Part shown: piece by piece, positions 40,796 to 49,664 of the stretch
How the letters are laid out: every line of letters begins with the position of its first letter
Numbering within the stretch: the first letter of the stretch is position 1
Assembly: GCF_001982635.1 (NCBI RefSeq)
Contig: NZ_MKFI01000006.1
Location: forward strand, 293,113-357,112
DNA: 64,000 nt
Source of the DNA: Bradyrhizobium mercantei
Lineage (GTDB): Bacteria > Pseudomonadota > Alphaproteobacteria > Rhizobiales > Xanthobacteraceae
Direction of reading: 5' to 3'
The notes under the pieces: generated by a model
What the model was told of the DNA's origin: nothing
The model's input: only the letters and a program-made list of their open reading frames with translations
Databases searched by the model: none
Program-made: the position numbers and the translations under genes

Positions 40796-41626
40796 CTACC
40801 GCGTCACCCTTTTCAGCTCTTCCGTCAACCGGTCCAGCGCATCCGCCAGCATCACGCCGCCGCACACGGTGAGCCGCTCCGGCAGCACGATGCGCTTGCC
40901 TTCCGGATAGAAGCGCTCCAGCGCCGGATGCAGCAGGAAGGCGCGGCCGTCATCCTCGGCGCGATCGCCGGCCTCCGACACCAGGATGAAATCCGGCCGC
41001 AGTTTTACGATTGCTTCCAACGAGGCGAATCCGCCTGCGCCGACGCCGAGTTCGCTCGCCGCGTTGGAGAGACCGGTCGCAGCCAGCAGCGAGCTGATCA
41101 GGCTGCTGTCTCCCGGCACGAAGCCGCGCCGCTCCAGCGGCAATACGCGATAATGATGCACGTCCGCCAGATCGCGCGCCCGCGCAACGGCCGCATCGAG
41201 GCGCGCGATCTCCGCCTCGGCGCGATCCGGATGCTGCAGCACGTCACCCATCGCGCGGATCTGGTCCTTCACCTCGTCCAGCGTCCGCGGCACCGTGAAT
41301 TCGACGAGGTGCAGCCCCTTGGCCTTCAGCAGATCGCGGGTCGCGCGCTTGTCGAACAGGCTGACCACGACAAGGTCCGGCTTGAGCAGCAGCACATCTT
41401 CGGCCTCGCCCGACAGGCGCGGATAGTTTCGCGCCTTGTCGGCGGCCCAGGATTGCCAGGCATCGCGCGAAAAGCGGCTGAGGCCGATGATCTGGTCGCG
41501 GTCGGCGAGCGACAGCACGAGCTGGTCGCTGCAGACATTCATCGAGACGATGCGGGGGCCGGCGGCGGACGCGGCGCCACACGACATCCATGCGGCCGCT
41601 GCCAGAGCTGCGAGACGCCGCATCAT
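40796..41626 (-). CDS. btuF: Cobalamin ABC transporter periplasmic binding protein
   Basis: A 276-residue exported binding protein of the BtuF/FhuD class. After a signal peptide it opens PRIVSMNVCSDQLVLSLADR with PDLVVVSLFDKRA typical of the cluster. It captures vitamin B12 or a related corrinoid for the BtuCD importer encoded upstream. The ATG at 41626 overlaps the btuD stop (TGA at 41626-41628), so the operon order on the reverse strand is btuC, btuD, btuF. A cobalamin riboswitch on the other strand supports the substrate. Confidence 0.85.
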   Translation of the reverse strand: MMRRLAALAAAAWMSCGAASAAGPRIVSMNVCSDQLVLSLADRDQIIGLSRFSRDAWQSWAADKARNYPRLSGEAEDVLLLKPDLVVVSLFDKRATRDLLKAKGLHLVEFTVPRTLDEVKDQIRAMGDVLQHPDRAEAEIARLDAAVARARDLADVHHYRVLPLERRGFVPGDSSLISSLLAATGLSNAASELGVGAGGFASLEAIVKLRPDFILVSEAGDRAEDDGRAFLLHPALERFYPEGKRIVLPERLTVCGGVMLADALDRLTEELKRVTR

Positions 41627-42399
41627 CAGACGTCCGCCCACGGCACGATGACGGCCTCGCGCTGGAATTCGGCGCGGTAGGCGCTGACCCGGAATACGCT
41701 GGCAAGAACGGCTTCCGACAGCGCCTCATCAGGCGCACCCTGTGCCGCCAGCCGCCCCTCCGACAGCACCAGCACGTGATCCGCAAAGCGGGCGGCGAGC
41801 CCGAGATCATGCGTCACCACGACGACAAGCACGCCGGTGTCGGCGACGTTGCGCAGCTTCTGCATCACGTCGATCTGGTGGCGCGGATCGAGCGAGGCGG
41901 TCGGCTCGTCGGCGAGGATCACGGGCGCCTCGACCGCGAGCACCCGGGCCAGCGCGACGCGGCTGCGCTCGCCGCCGGACAGCTCGGTGACGCGGCGATC
42001 GCTGAATTCCGTGACGTCGACCGCCTGCATCGCCCGCAGCACCGCCTCCATATCCCTGGGCGACAACCGCGCCGGATCGGTCGCGCCATGCGGATAGCGG
42101 CCGAGTGCCACGATGTCGCGCGCCGGCAGCGGCCAGTGCACCATGTGTCCCTGCGGCAGATACGCGAAGCGTTTCGCGCGCTCGCGCAACGGCAGCGACG
42201 CCAGCGCGTCGCCGCCGATCCTGATGTCACCATCGGAGGGAATCAGCCCGGCCAGCGCGCGCAGCAGCGTGGTCTTGCCGGCGCCGTTCGGCCCGACCAG
42301 CGCGACCAGATGGCCGGCTGCCAGCGACAGCGAGACATCGTGCAGCACCTTGCGGCTGCCGAGCGAGACGTTGAGCGCGGCCGCGGAGAGCAGCGTCAT
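41626..42399 (-). CDS. btuD: Cobalamin/siderophore-type ABC transporter ATPase
   Basis: A 257-residue ATPase. Walker A LVGPNGAGKTTLLRALAGL, signature ELSGGERSRVALARVL, Walker B VILADEPTASLDPRHQ, and the switch His in VVVTHDLGLAARF are all present. The FecE/BtuD class is indicated by the HMVHWPLPARDIVALGRYPH segment after the Q-loop. It powers the BtuC permease. It overlaps btuC by four bases (ATGA) on the reverse strand and overlaps btuF at its end. The riboswitch-linked receptor next door supports cobalamin as cargo; a siderophore cannot be excluded by sequence alone. Confidence 0.88.
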   Translation of the reverse strand: MTLLSAAALNVSLGSRKVLHDVSLSLAAGHLVALVGPNGAGKTTLLRALAGLIPSDGDIRIGGDALASLPLRERAKRFAYLPQGHMVHWPLPARDIVALGRYPHGATDPARLSPRDMEAVLRAMQAVDVTEFSDRRVTELSGGERSRVALARVLAVEAPVILADEPTASLDPRHQIDVMQKLRNVADTGVLVVVVTHDLGLAARFADHVLVLSEGRLAAQGAPDEALSEAVLASVFRVSAYRAEFQREAVIVPWADV

Positions 42400-43448
42400 G
42401 CCACGCCTCCACCGAGCGCCCGGCGTTCGCGCATGATCAGATAGAGGAAGAACGGCACGCCGATGATCGAGGTCAGCACGCCGACCTTGATGTCCGAGGT
42501 CGAGGGGATGATGCGCACCGCGATATCGGCCGCGAGCAGCAGCGCGGAGCCGGTGAGCGCGCTCGGCACCAGGAGCCGCGCCGGATCGTGACCGATCGGG
42601 GGACGCATCAGATGCGGCGCGACCAGGCCGATGAAGCCGATCGTGCCGGTCACCGCGACCGCGCCGCCGACCCCGAGCGCCACGCCCGTGATGACGTAGA
42701 GCCGTAACCGTCCGACATCGACGCCGAGGCTCTGCGCCGCCTCCTCGCCGAGTGTCAGCGCGCGGAAGGCGCTGGCCTGGCTCAGCAGGATGGCCCCGCC
42801 CACGATGATGAAGGGCAGCGCCAGCGCGACGTGCTGGAAGCTGCGATCCTCCAGCGAGCCGAGCAGCCAGAACGCGATCTCGAGCACCACGAAGGGATTG
42901 CTGGAGAGGTTCATCACCAGCGCGGTCGCAGCTCCCGCGAAGCTCGAGATCGCAAGCCCGGCGAGGATCAGGATCAGCAGCCCGGCGTTGCGGCCGGCGA
43001 TCGCGAGCAACGCGAACACCGAGCCGAACGCGGCGATGATCGCGACCACCGGCAGCGCGTAGGAGCGCACATCGGCGAGGCCCAGCGCGATCACCAGCAC
43101 CGCGCCGAATGCCGCCGATTGCGGCGCGCCGAACAGCGACGGCGAGGCCAGCGGATTGCGTAGCAGCCCTTGCAGCGCCGCGCCCGACAGCCCGAGAATG
43201 CCGCCGATCGCGAACGCCAGGATGGTGCGCGGCAGGCGGATCTCGCGCACGATCACCTGCGCCACGTCGCTGCCGCCACCGAACAGCGCCTCGATCACCG
43301 CAAGCGGCGACAGCCGTACCGGCCCGATGCCGAGCGAGAGCACGCACAGCAGCACCACGAGCGCGAGCAGCGCCGCGGTGGCGCCCCACCGCCGCCGCGC
43401 CGCGACCTCGGCCGCCAAGGCAAAATCCTGCACGCTCATTGGATCCAT
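42396..43448 (-). CDS. btuC: Cobalamin/iron-type ABC transporter permease (FecCD family)
   Basis: A 350-residue FecCD-family permease with about ten helices. Clear motifs are RLPRTILAFAIGGILGLSGA (conserved R-x-P-R), ALQGLLRNPLASPSLFG, and the C-terminal GTIGFIGLVAPHLMRPPIGH plus LLLAADIAVRII segment. I start at the ATG at 43448 (MDPMSVQDF), as the extension to 43619 covers the intergenic riboswitch side. First gene of the reverse-strand btuCDF operon, divergent from the riboswitch-controlled receptor. Its own 5' leader is short, so the riboswitch controls only the receptor. Confidence 0.88.
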   Translation of the reverse strand: MDPMSVQDFALAAEVAARRRWGATAALLALVVLLCVLSLGIGPVRLSPLAVIEALFGGGSDVAQVIVREIRLPRTILAFAIGGILGLSGAALQGLLRNPLASPSLFGAPQSAAFGAVLVIALGLADVRSYALPVVAIIAAFGSVFALLAIAGRNAGLLILILAGLAISSFAGAATALVMNLSSNPFVVLEIAFWLLGSLEDRSFQHVALALPFIIVGGAILLSQASAFRALTLGEEAAQSLGVDVGRLRLYVITGVALGVGGAVAVTGTIGFIGLVAPHLMRPPIGHDPARLLVPSALTGSALLLAADIAVRIIPSTSDIKVGVLTSIIGVPFFLYLIMRERRALGGGVA

Positions 43449-43567
43449 GCTCTTACAGCGATCGCCGTGGCAGACAAGCGACACTCGACAAAAACCGGGG
43501 CCGTGCGGCCATCGCCCGACGTCCGCCGGATTGACTTTGCGGCCTGGCCGAACCCTAGATGAACATG

Positions 43568-43740
43568 ACGGTTCTTTCATGAGATGAAAAGGGAATGCGG
43601 TACGGGGAAACTTCCCCAACGCCGCGGCTGCCCCCGCAACTGTATGCGGTGAATCCTTCGTCAGATGCCACTGGGAATCTCGGTCCTGGGAAGGCGACGA
43701 AGGGTAACGACCCGCGAGCCAGGAGACCTGCCGTCAGCCG
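43568..43740 (+). promoter_or_regulatory. Cobalamin riboswitch upstream of the TonB receptor
   Basis: Typical cobalamin riboswitch landmarks occur in order on the forward strand: AAAAGGGAATGCGGT (about 43587), GCTGCCCCCGCAACTGTA (43627-43644), GCCACTGGGAA (43667), CTGGGAAGGCGACGA (43686), and the B12 box AGCCAGGAGACCTGCC (43717-43732). Binding of adenosyl- or other cobalamin represses downstream expression. The receptor start lies about 120 bases downstream, with its Shine-Dalgarno GAGG at 43846, so control of translation is plausible; no clear intrinsic terminator is seen. Ends are approximate. Confidence 0.92.
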
Positions 43741-43857
43741 TGGTCACACGCGATGATGCCGGTCGGGGAGTACAGGCATGAGCTTCACCTGATGCTGCAA
43801 GCACATGGTGAGACTGGTTCGCGGTGACGTGCCACCGACGTTACCGAGGTCTCGCCT

Positions 43858-46116
43858 ATGTTCTCCTTCCCTACTCATCGGCGGCGCCGCGCGCTTCTGC
43901 TCGCGTCGACGATGATCATGCCGGCTATCATCATCTCAAGCGCACGGGCGCAGCAGGCGCCCGCTCCCGATCAGCTGCCGGCGATCGAAGTCACCAAACC
44001 GAGCGACCAGAATTTTACGCGGGCCAAGCCGGCCGCTGACGACGCGCCGGCGCCGCGCCGCCCGGCGCCGGGCACCGCGCAGGGCAGCAACACGGGCAGC
44101 GGGGCCGGATCGAGCGCGACGGGGACCGCACCGGTCACAGGAACCGGCGGCGGGCGCCAGTTCGCCGGCATCGTCGGCACCTCCTCGGCCGTGATCACCG
44201 CTGACGACATCGCGCATGCGCCGGTGCAGTCGCTGCCCGAGATCCTTGCGCAGGTGCCGGGCGTGCAATTGCAAACCCCCTATGGCGGCCCGAATGGCGC
44301 CAAGACCATGGTCGACCTGCGCGGCTTCGGTGCATTCGCGACCGACAACACGCTGTTCCTGCTCAACGGCCGCCGCCTCAACGACGTCGACAAGGCCGGC
44401 TTCGACCTGACTACCATCCCGCTCGATTCGATCGAACGCATCGAGATCACCCGCGGCAACAGCGGCGCGGTGCTCTACGGCGACAACGCAGTCGGCGGCG
44501 TGGTCAACATCATCACCAAGACCGGCGCCGGCGGCCCACCCGCCACGATCAGAGCCGAGGCCGGATTCGGTTCGTTCAACACCCGGATGGCCGCGGTCTC
44601 TGCGGCGCTCAATGCGGGGCCGTGGTCCACCTCGTTCTACGGCAACGGCATCAAGTCCGACGGCTACCGCGTCAACAATGCGCTCGACCAGCGCAACGCG
44701 GTCGGCAACGTCAACTACACCACGCCTGATCTCACCGCCTTCTTGACCGTCACCGGCAGCGACCAGAAGCTCGGGCTGCCCGGCGGGCGGCTGGTCGATC
44801 CGTCGATCGGCGTCAACGAACTGCTCACCGATCGCCGCGGCGCCGCAACGCCGTTCGACTATGCCAACCAGCAGACGGCCAGCGTCACCGCCGGCTTCAC
44901 CAAGACGCTGATCAACGGCGTCGACCTCATCGTCGACGGCGGCTGGCGGCAGCGCGAGACGCAGAGCGGCTTCTTCGGCACGGTGCCGACCATCAGCTTC
45001 GCCTCGACCTACAACGACGCCGCGCTGCAGACCTGGTCGCTGACACCGCGGCTGAGCGTCAAGAATGTGGTGCTCGGGATGCCGTCGACGATCCTGACCG
45101 GCATCGACTATTACGATTCGACATTCCGCGAGGCGCGCGGCGCCTATCAGGGCGTCGACCCCTACCACATCTACAATATCGAGCAGCAGAGCGTCGCCGG
45201 CTACTGGCAGCATACGCTGGGCCTGCTGCCGACCACCGACTTCTCCTACGGCGCGCGCGTCCAGAACACCAGCGTCTCGGCGCGCGATCGCTACGACCCG
45301 AATGCGCCATTCGCATTCGACGCGCAGGCCGCGCCGCTCGACAGCAACGAGACGCAATACGCGCTGCATGTCGGCGTCGAGCATCGGTTCACCGACACAT
45401 TTTCGGTTTTCGGCCGCGCCGCGCGCGCGTTCCGCACGCCCGATGTCGACGAGCGCGTCGCGTCGGGGCCGTCATTCGATCCGGTGACCTTCGCCCCGAT
45501 CCCGCAGACCTTCCAGCTCAAGACCCAAACCTCGCAGGACGTCGAGGGCGGCTTCCGGGTCAAGACCAATCGCTTCCAGGTGCAGACCAGCGTCTACCTG
45601 ATGGATCTGGAGAACGAGATCCATTTCAACCCGGTGCTGTTCTACAACACCAACCTCGACCCGACCCGCCGCTATGGCTCCGAGACCAGCGCCTCGCTCA
45701 AGGTCAGCGACACCGTCACCTTGCGCGGCGGCATGGCGATCACCCGCGCCGTGTTCCGCGAGGGCATCTGGGCCGGCAACGACGTGCCGCTGGTGTCGCG
45801 CTATACCGGCAATCTCGGCGTGACCTGGAATATCTGGCAGAACTATCTGGTGTTCGACGCCACGGTGCGGGCCTGGAGCTCGCGGATCATGGACAACGAC
45901 CAGGCCAATACCCAGAGCCGGATTCCGGGCAACGCCACCGCCGATATCAAGCTGAGCGGGCAGGTCGACCGCTTCTTCTGGTCGCTCAGCGTCAACAACC
46001 TGTTCAACGCGCTCTACTACGACTACGCCATCGCGAGCACGTTCACGGAAGGCCGTTTCTCGGCCTATCCGCTGCCCGGCCGCACCTACATGGTCAAGGC
46101 CGGCGCGACGTTTTAG
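43858..46116 (+). CDS. btuB: TonB-dependent outer membrane receptor, BtuB-type
   Basis: A 752-residue outer membrane receptor. A signal peptide, a Pro/Ala/Gly-rich linker, and then the plug domain: VITADDIAHAPVQSLPEILA, VQLQTPYGG, DLRGFGAFATDNTLFLLNGR, and NSGAVLYGDNAVGGVVNIIT, all typical of TonB plug domains. A 22-strand barrel follows, ending GRTYMVKAGATF with the terminal Phe used in outer-membrane insertion. The upstream cobalamin riboswitch indicates that it imports vitamin B12 or another corrinoid, with BtuFCD completing uptake. Stop TAG at 46114-46116. Confidence 0.9.
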   Translation: MFSFPTHRRRRALLLASTMIMPAIIISSARAQQAPAPDQLPAIEVTKPSDQNFTRAKPAADDAPAPRRPAPGTAQGSNTGSGAGSSATGTAPVTGTGGGRQFAGIVGTSSAVITADDIAHAPVQSLPEILAQVPGVQLQTPYGGPNGAKTMVDLRGFGAFATDNTLFLLNGRRLNDVDKAGFDLTTIPLDSIERIEITRGNSGAVLYGDNAVGGVVNIITKTGAGGPPATIRAEAGFGSFNTRMAAVSAALNAGPWSTSFYGNGIKSDGYRVNNALDQRNAVGNVNYTTPDLTAFLTVTGSDQKLGLPGGRLVDPSIGVNELLTDRRGAATPFDYANQQTASVTAGFTKTLINGVDLIVDGGWRQRETQSGFFGTVPTISFASTYNDAALQTWSLTPRLSVKNVVLGMPSTILTGIDYYDSTFREARGAYQGVDPYHIYNIEQQSVAGYWQHTLGLLPTTDFSYGARVQNTSVSARDRYDPNAPFAFDAQAAPLDSNETQYALHVGVEHRFTDTFSVFGRAARAFRTPDVDERVASGPSFDPVTFAPIPQTFQLKTQTSQDVEGGFRVKTNRFQVQTSVYLMDLENEIHFNPVLFYNTNLDPTRRYGSETSASLKVSDTVTLRGGMAITRAVFREGIWAGNDVPLVSRYTGNLGVTWNIWQNYLVFDATVRAWSSRIMDNDQANTQSRIPGNATADIKLSGQVDRFFWSLSVNNLFNALYYDYAIASTFTEGRFSAYPLPGRTYMVKAGATF

Positions 46117-46167
46117 AGCATGATCCGACCATGATCCGGAAAGTGGGGACCGGTTTTGCATCATGCT
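46117..46167. repeat. Repeat with AGCATGATC ends, family G copy 2
   Basis: AGCATGATCCGACCATGATC opens it and ATCATGCT closes it immediately after the receptor stop codon. It is a shorter relative of 27998-28069 and contains CCGGAAAGTGGGGACCGG. Confidence 0.7.
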
Positions 46168-46280
46168 CAAGCAAAGGGCGGGCGGCGGGTGATCCCGCCG
46201 CACCGATTGCTCGCGTTCCAACCACCCGGGAACTGGAGTAGAATTCCGGCAGCTGAATTTGACCCGCGCAGGGGAAACGC

Positions 46281-46451
46281 ATGGCCAAGGCCGGAAAGAC
46301 GAGCAAGGGCGGCGACAAGACCAAGGACAAGGCCGACGACAAGGCGACGAAGCCTCCGCCGCCCGCAGCGCAGGACGATGACTATTACGAGGACGGCGAC
46401 ATCGCCACGCCGAAGCTCGACCGCTACGGCAATGACGACGAGCCGCTGTAG
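46281..46451 (+). CDS. Small charged hypothetical protein (56 aa)
   Basis: The 56-residue product opens MAKAGKTSKGGDKTKDKADD, a Lys/Asp-rich low-complexity stretch, then a Pro run and an acidic DDDYYEDGDIATPKLDRYGN tail. AGGGGAAACGC before the ATG is a strong Shine-Dalgarno at seven bases. No known domain, signal peptide or membrane segment. Highly charged composition suggests an intrinsically disordered protein. It is short but its translation signals and clean codon use make it a real gene candidate. Function unknown. Confidence 0.65.
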   Translation: MAKAGKTSKGGDKTKDKADDKATKPPPPAAQDDDYYEDGDIATPKLDRYGNDDEPL

Positions 46452-46472
46452 GCGTTAAGCGAAATCCATCCC

Positions 46473-46596
46473 CGTCGTCCCGGCGAAAGCCAGGACCCAT
46501 ACGCCGCGGCGGATGTTGTGAATGGGACTCGTCATTTCGCCATCGCTCGCCAATGACCATTCGTGGTTATGGGTCCCGGCCTTCGCCGGGACGACG
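46473..46596. repeat. 124-bp dispersed inverted repeat, family A copy 2
   Basis: It starts CGTCGTCCCGGCGAAAGCCA, then GGACCCATA, and ends GGTTATGGGTCCCGGCCTTC plus GCCGGGACGACG. Its length equals that of the copy at 9584-9707. The reverse-strand ATP-grasp gene ends inside it (stop TAA at 46567-46569). Confidence 0.9.
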
Positions 46597-47856
46597 TGCT
46601 GAGGGATCGGGAATAAAATCTGCGCCCTCGATCATCCTGATGCTCGCGCGATCGAGCAGATGCGCGCCGAAGCCGCCGCGGGCCAGCGATGCGGCGATCG
46701 GCGGCGATGCCAGCAGCAGCACGGTCGTCATCGCGAGCGGCACGGCGCTGAGCCAATCGAGCCGGACCGGTGTCAATTCCTCCGCGCTGCCCCGATAGAG
46801 ACCTTCGCCCGCGGCGATGCGGCCGCATTCCCGGATCAAATCGCGCCGCGAGCCGTCGCGCGACGCGCTGCCGAGCAGCGCCTGCATCGCAAGATGCGTC
46901 CGCACCCCGGCGCGACTTTCGGCCAGCGGCGCCGGCGTCTCGCCGAGCGAGACCCGCAGCAGCAGATCGACCAGATCGGTGCTCGACTGGTAGGCGTTCA
47001 TCGGCTCGACCAGCCGCGGGTTGCAGTCGATCAGCAGCGGCGTCGCGCTGTCGAGCGGCATGATGACGTCGACCGAGAGCGCGCCGTGCCAGCGAAGATG
47101 CGCGCCGATGGTCTCGAGACAGGCGCGGATCGCCGGCCGGCTCACGCTCTCCTTGATCGCCTCGCCGCCGCCGACGCCGGCCGCGATCTGACGGTAGGCG
47201 TGGAAGCCAATCAGCGTGCCGCGGCAGAACACCGACTGCGCCTTCTCGACCGTGCCGGTGATGAGATCCTGCGCCAGCACTTCGCCGGCAAAATCGCCGG
47301 CGGATTCGAGATCGTAGAGCGCGCGATTGAGATCGCCGGCATCGCGCACGAACCAGATGCCGCGGCTCGCGGTGCCGACCGATGTCTTGACCACCGATGG
47401 AAACCGCAGGCCGTCGCGCAGCTCCTCGGCCGAGCGCACGATCCGGGTCGGCGGCTGCGGCAGGCCGAGCTGGTCGAGCAGCCGGCTGAAGCCGGCCTTG
47501 CTGTGCACGGCGCGATAGCTCGCGAAATCCGGCAGCGCCAGACCGCTGTGGGATGTCAGCCGCGCCGCGGCGCGCGCGAACAGGAAGCCCTGCTCATGGG
47601 TCGGCAGCAGCACGTCGAATTGCTGCGACGCCAACAGGCGCTCGACGAAGCGCAGGAAACCCGCCGGATCCGATCGCAGCGGCGGACAATGGTGATATTT
47701 GCGGACAAAGCGGGAATAGCGCGCGAGGCACCAGCGCGAAGGATCGCAGACCTCGACGTGATGGCCGGCCAGCCCCAGGATCGTGATCGCCTCGCGGCCG
47801 GAGGTGCTGGAGCCCTCCGACACCAGCACCCGGAGCGGCTTTTTGGCGTCGATCAT
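46567..47856 (-). CDS. ATP-grasp domain protein with repeat-encoded C-terminus
   Basis: A 429-residue ATP-grasp ligase-like protein. N-terminal RVLVSEGSSTSGREAITILG resembles the pre-ATP-grasp fold; the ATP-grasp core follows, with PSVVKTSVGTASRGIWFV, VLAQDLITGTVEKAQSVF and the metal site DVIMPLDSATPLLIDCNPRL. The family joins a carboxylate to an amine or thiol via acyl phosphate. The last residues (ARRPGEGRDP) and the TAA are read from the dispersed repeat, so the original C-terminus has probably been replaced or extended. No partner genes suggest a substrate. Confidence 0.85.
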   Translation of the reverse strand: MIDAKKPLRVLVSEGSSTSGREAITILGLAGHHVEVCDPSRWCLARYSRFVRKYHHCPPLRSDPAGFLRFVERLLASQQFDVLLPTHEQGFLFARAAARLTSHSGLALPDFASYRAVHSKAGFSRLLDQLGLPQPPTRIVRSAEELRDGLRFPSVVKTSVGTASRGIWFVRDAGDLNRALYDLESAGDFAGEVLAQDLITGTVEKAQSVFCRGTLIGFHAYRQIAAGVGGGEAIKESVSRPAIRACLETIGAHLRWHGALSVDVIMPLDSATPLLIDCNPRLVEPMNAYQSSTDLVDLLLRVSLGETPAPLAESRAGVRTHLAMQALLGSASRDGSRRDLIRECGRIAAGEGLYRGSAEELTPVRLDWLSAVPLAMTTVLLLASPPIAASLARGGFGAHLLDRASIRMIEGADFIPDPSARRPGEGRDP

Positions 47857-48028
47857 GGCCGATCATCACCGCAGCGCCCCCCTTTGTCGCCGCCTTTAAT
47901 GCCGCATGTGTCGATCCGGCACGCCCGCGCCGGGGGCAGCCATGCGCCTGCGTTCATGGACAATTAGCGGCCAGCCTCTATTTTCACGCCGCCCTGCCGG
48001 GCTTTGAAAAAAGTGGATTGTCAGAGAC

Positions 48029-49261
48029 ATGGTCGACATTCTGGCCGCACCGCAGCAAGCGAAAGCCGACAGCGCGCTGCGCACGCTGACGGGGATTTCG
48101 GTCGCCCATTGGGTCAGCCATTTCCATATCTTCGTGCTGCCGATGCTGTTCCCGTTCCTGAAGCAGCAGCTCGGCGTCGGCTATGTCGAGCTCGGTTTCG
48201 CGCTGACGGTGTTCGCGGTGGTCTCCGGGCTGACCCAGGCGCCGATCGGCTACCTCGCCGACCATATAGGGGCGCGCAAGATCCTCTTGATCGGGCTGAC
48301 CGTCGGCGGCTGCGCGCTGATCGGGCTCGGCCTGCATCTGAGCTACGCCTCGCTGATCGTCTGCGCCGTGCTGCTCGGCCTCGCCAACAGCGTCTATCAT
48401 CCGGCCGACTACGCGATCCTCTCGGCCCATATGGACGAGGCGCGGATGGGCCGCGCCTTCTCGATCCACACCTTTGCCGGTTTCCTCGGCGGCGCGGTGG
48501 CGCCTGCGATCATGGCAGCCCTCGTCGCCTCGATCGGCGGCCTCGGCGCGCTGATCGTCGCCGGCGCGGTCGGCCCGCTGGTGGCGCTGTTCCTGATCGT
48601 GCTCGGCATCCCCGATGCCGGCGCCAACAAGAACAAGCCGAAGGACGACGCGGCGGCGAAGGCCAGCGTGATCACGCCGGCGCTGATGGTGCTGACCGCC
48701 TTCTTCACGCTGCTCAGCCTGTCGACCTCCGGCATCAACAATTTCGGCGTAGTCGCGCTGATGGGCGGCTACGGCGCATCGTTCTCGACCGCCAACATCG
48801 CGCTGACCGCGTTCCTCGGCGCCAGCGCCGCGGGCGTGCTCGCCGGCGGCTATCTCGCCGACTGGACCCATCGCCACAGCCAGCTCGCCGCGGCCTGCTT
48901 TGCGGTCAATGCCGTGCTGGTGCTGCTGATCGCGCTGATGGATCTGCCGCCGGTGGTGCTCACGCTCGCGATGGGGCTGGCCGGCTTCCTCGGCGGCGTG
49001 ATCGCGCCGTCCCGCGACATGATGGTGCGCAATGCCGCACCTCCCGGTGCCGCCGGCCGCGCCTTCGGCATCGTCTCCACCGGCTTCAACTTCGGCGGCA
49101 TCGTCAGCCCGCTGCTGTTCGGCTGGATCATGGACCAGCACATGCCGCACTGGGTGTTCGGCGCCTCGGTGGTCTTCATGGTGCTGACCGTGCTGCTCGC
49201 ACTGGTCACCGAGCGCAAGCCGCAGGCGTCCGAGGCTACGATCCAGCCGCAGCCCAGGTAA
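48029..49261 (+). CDS. MFS transporter (fosmidomycin-resistance-like)
   Basis: A 410-residue carrier with 12 helices. SVAHWVSHFHIFVLPMLFPF opens helix 1, and YLADHIGARKILLIGLTV is the MFS motif A in loop 2-3; NSVYHPADYAILSAHM is typical of fosmidomycin-resistance-like carriers. C-terminal half has SPLLFGWIMDQHM. The cargo is unknown. ATG at 48029 follows a weak Shine-Dalgarno. It is transcribed divergently from the ATP-grasp gene and precedes a small conserved-looking gene. Confidence 0.87.
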   Translation: MVDILAAPQQAKADSALRTLTGISVAHWVSHFHIFVLPMLFPFLKQQLGVGYVELGFALTVFAVVSGLTQAPIGYLADHIGARKILLIGLTVGGCALIGLGLHLSYASLIVCAVLLGLANSVYHPADYAILSAHMDEARMGRAFSIHTFAGFLGGAVAPAIMAALVASIGGLGALIVAGAVGPLVALFLIVLGIPDAGANKNKPKDDAAAKASVITPALMVLTAFFTLLSLSTSGINNFGVVALMGGYGASFSTANIALTAFLGASAAGVLAGGYLADWTHRHSQLAAACFAVNAVLVLLIALMDLPPVVLTLAMGLAGFLGGVIAPSRDMMVRNAAPPGAAGRAFGIVSTGFNFGGIVSPLLFGWIMDQHMPHWVFGASVVFMVLTVLLALVTERKPQASEATIQPQPR

Positions 49262-49403
49262 GGCGCACCCGCGTAGGGATCGCTCCGACCGGCGAGTTGC
49301 CGGCAATCGCCGTTTGTTGACGGGATTTCGCGACCGGCAACTGGCGCCTGCCACCCGGAAGCACTAGCTTTATTTCGACTCTTCCGAACCGGGGGAGGTT
49401 ATT

Positions 49404-49592
49404 GTGCTTTCTGAGAAATTTTTCCTGTTTCTTGAAACGCTCATGAGCCACGCCGCCGACGACAACCCGGCCATAGTCAGCAGCGTGCCGCATATTCCGA
49501 TTGTTCAGGAAACAGCTTTGGACAGCGCTGGAGCAGACGCGTCGTCGGAGCCCGCCTTGCCCGACGACGAAGTTCGGCCTCCGACGCCTTGA
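49404..49592 (+). CDS. Small hypothetical protein (62 aa), GTG start
   Basis: The 62-residue product opens MLSEKFFLFLETLMSHAADD and has a conserved-looking PHIPIVQETA stretch and an acidic Pro-rich tail. It begins with GTG, preceded by a strong GGGGGAGG at seven bases. I recall similarly sized Bradyrhizobium small proteins beginning MLSEKFFL, but cannot confirm that here. No known domain, no signal peptide. Probably real because of the unusually strong ribosome binding site. Confidence 0.7.
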   Translation: MLSEKFFLFLETLMSHAADDNPAIVSSVPHIPIVQETALDSAGADASSEPALPDDEVRPPTP

Positions 49593-49664
49593 TGGCGCGC
49601 CAGGCTAACCGCGCACCGACCTAACCTCCACAGGAGGCGCGGCGGACGATTGCCGCGACCAAAC

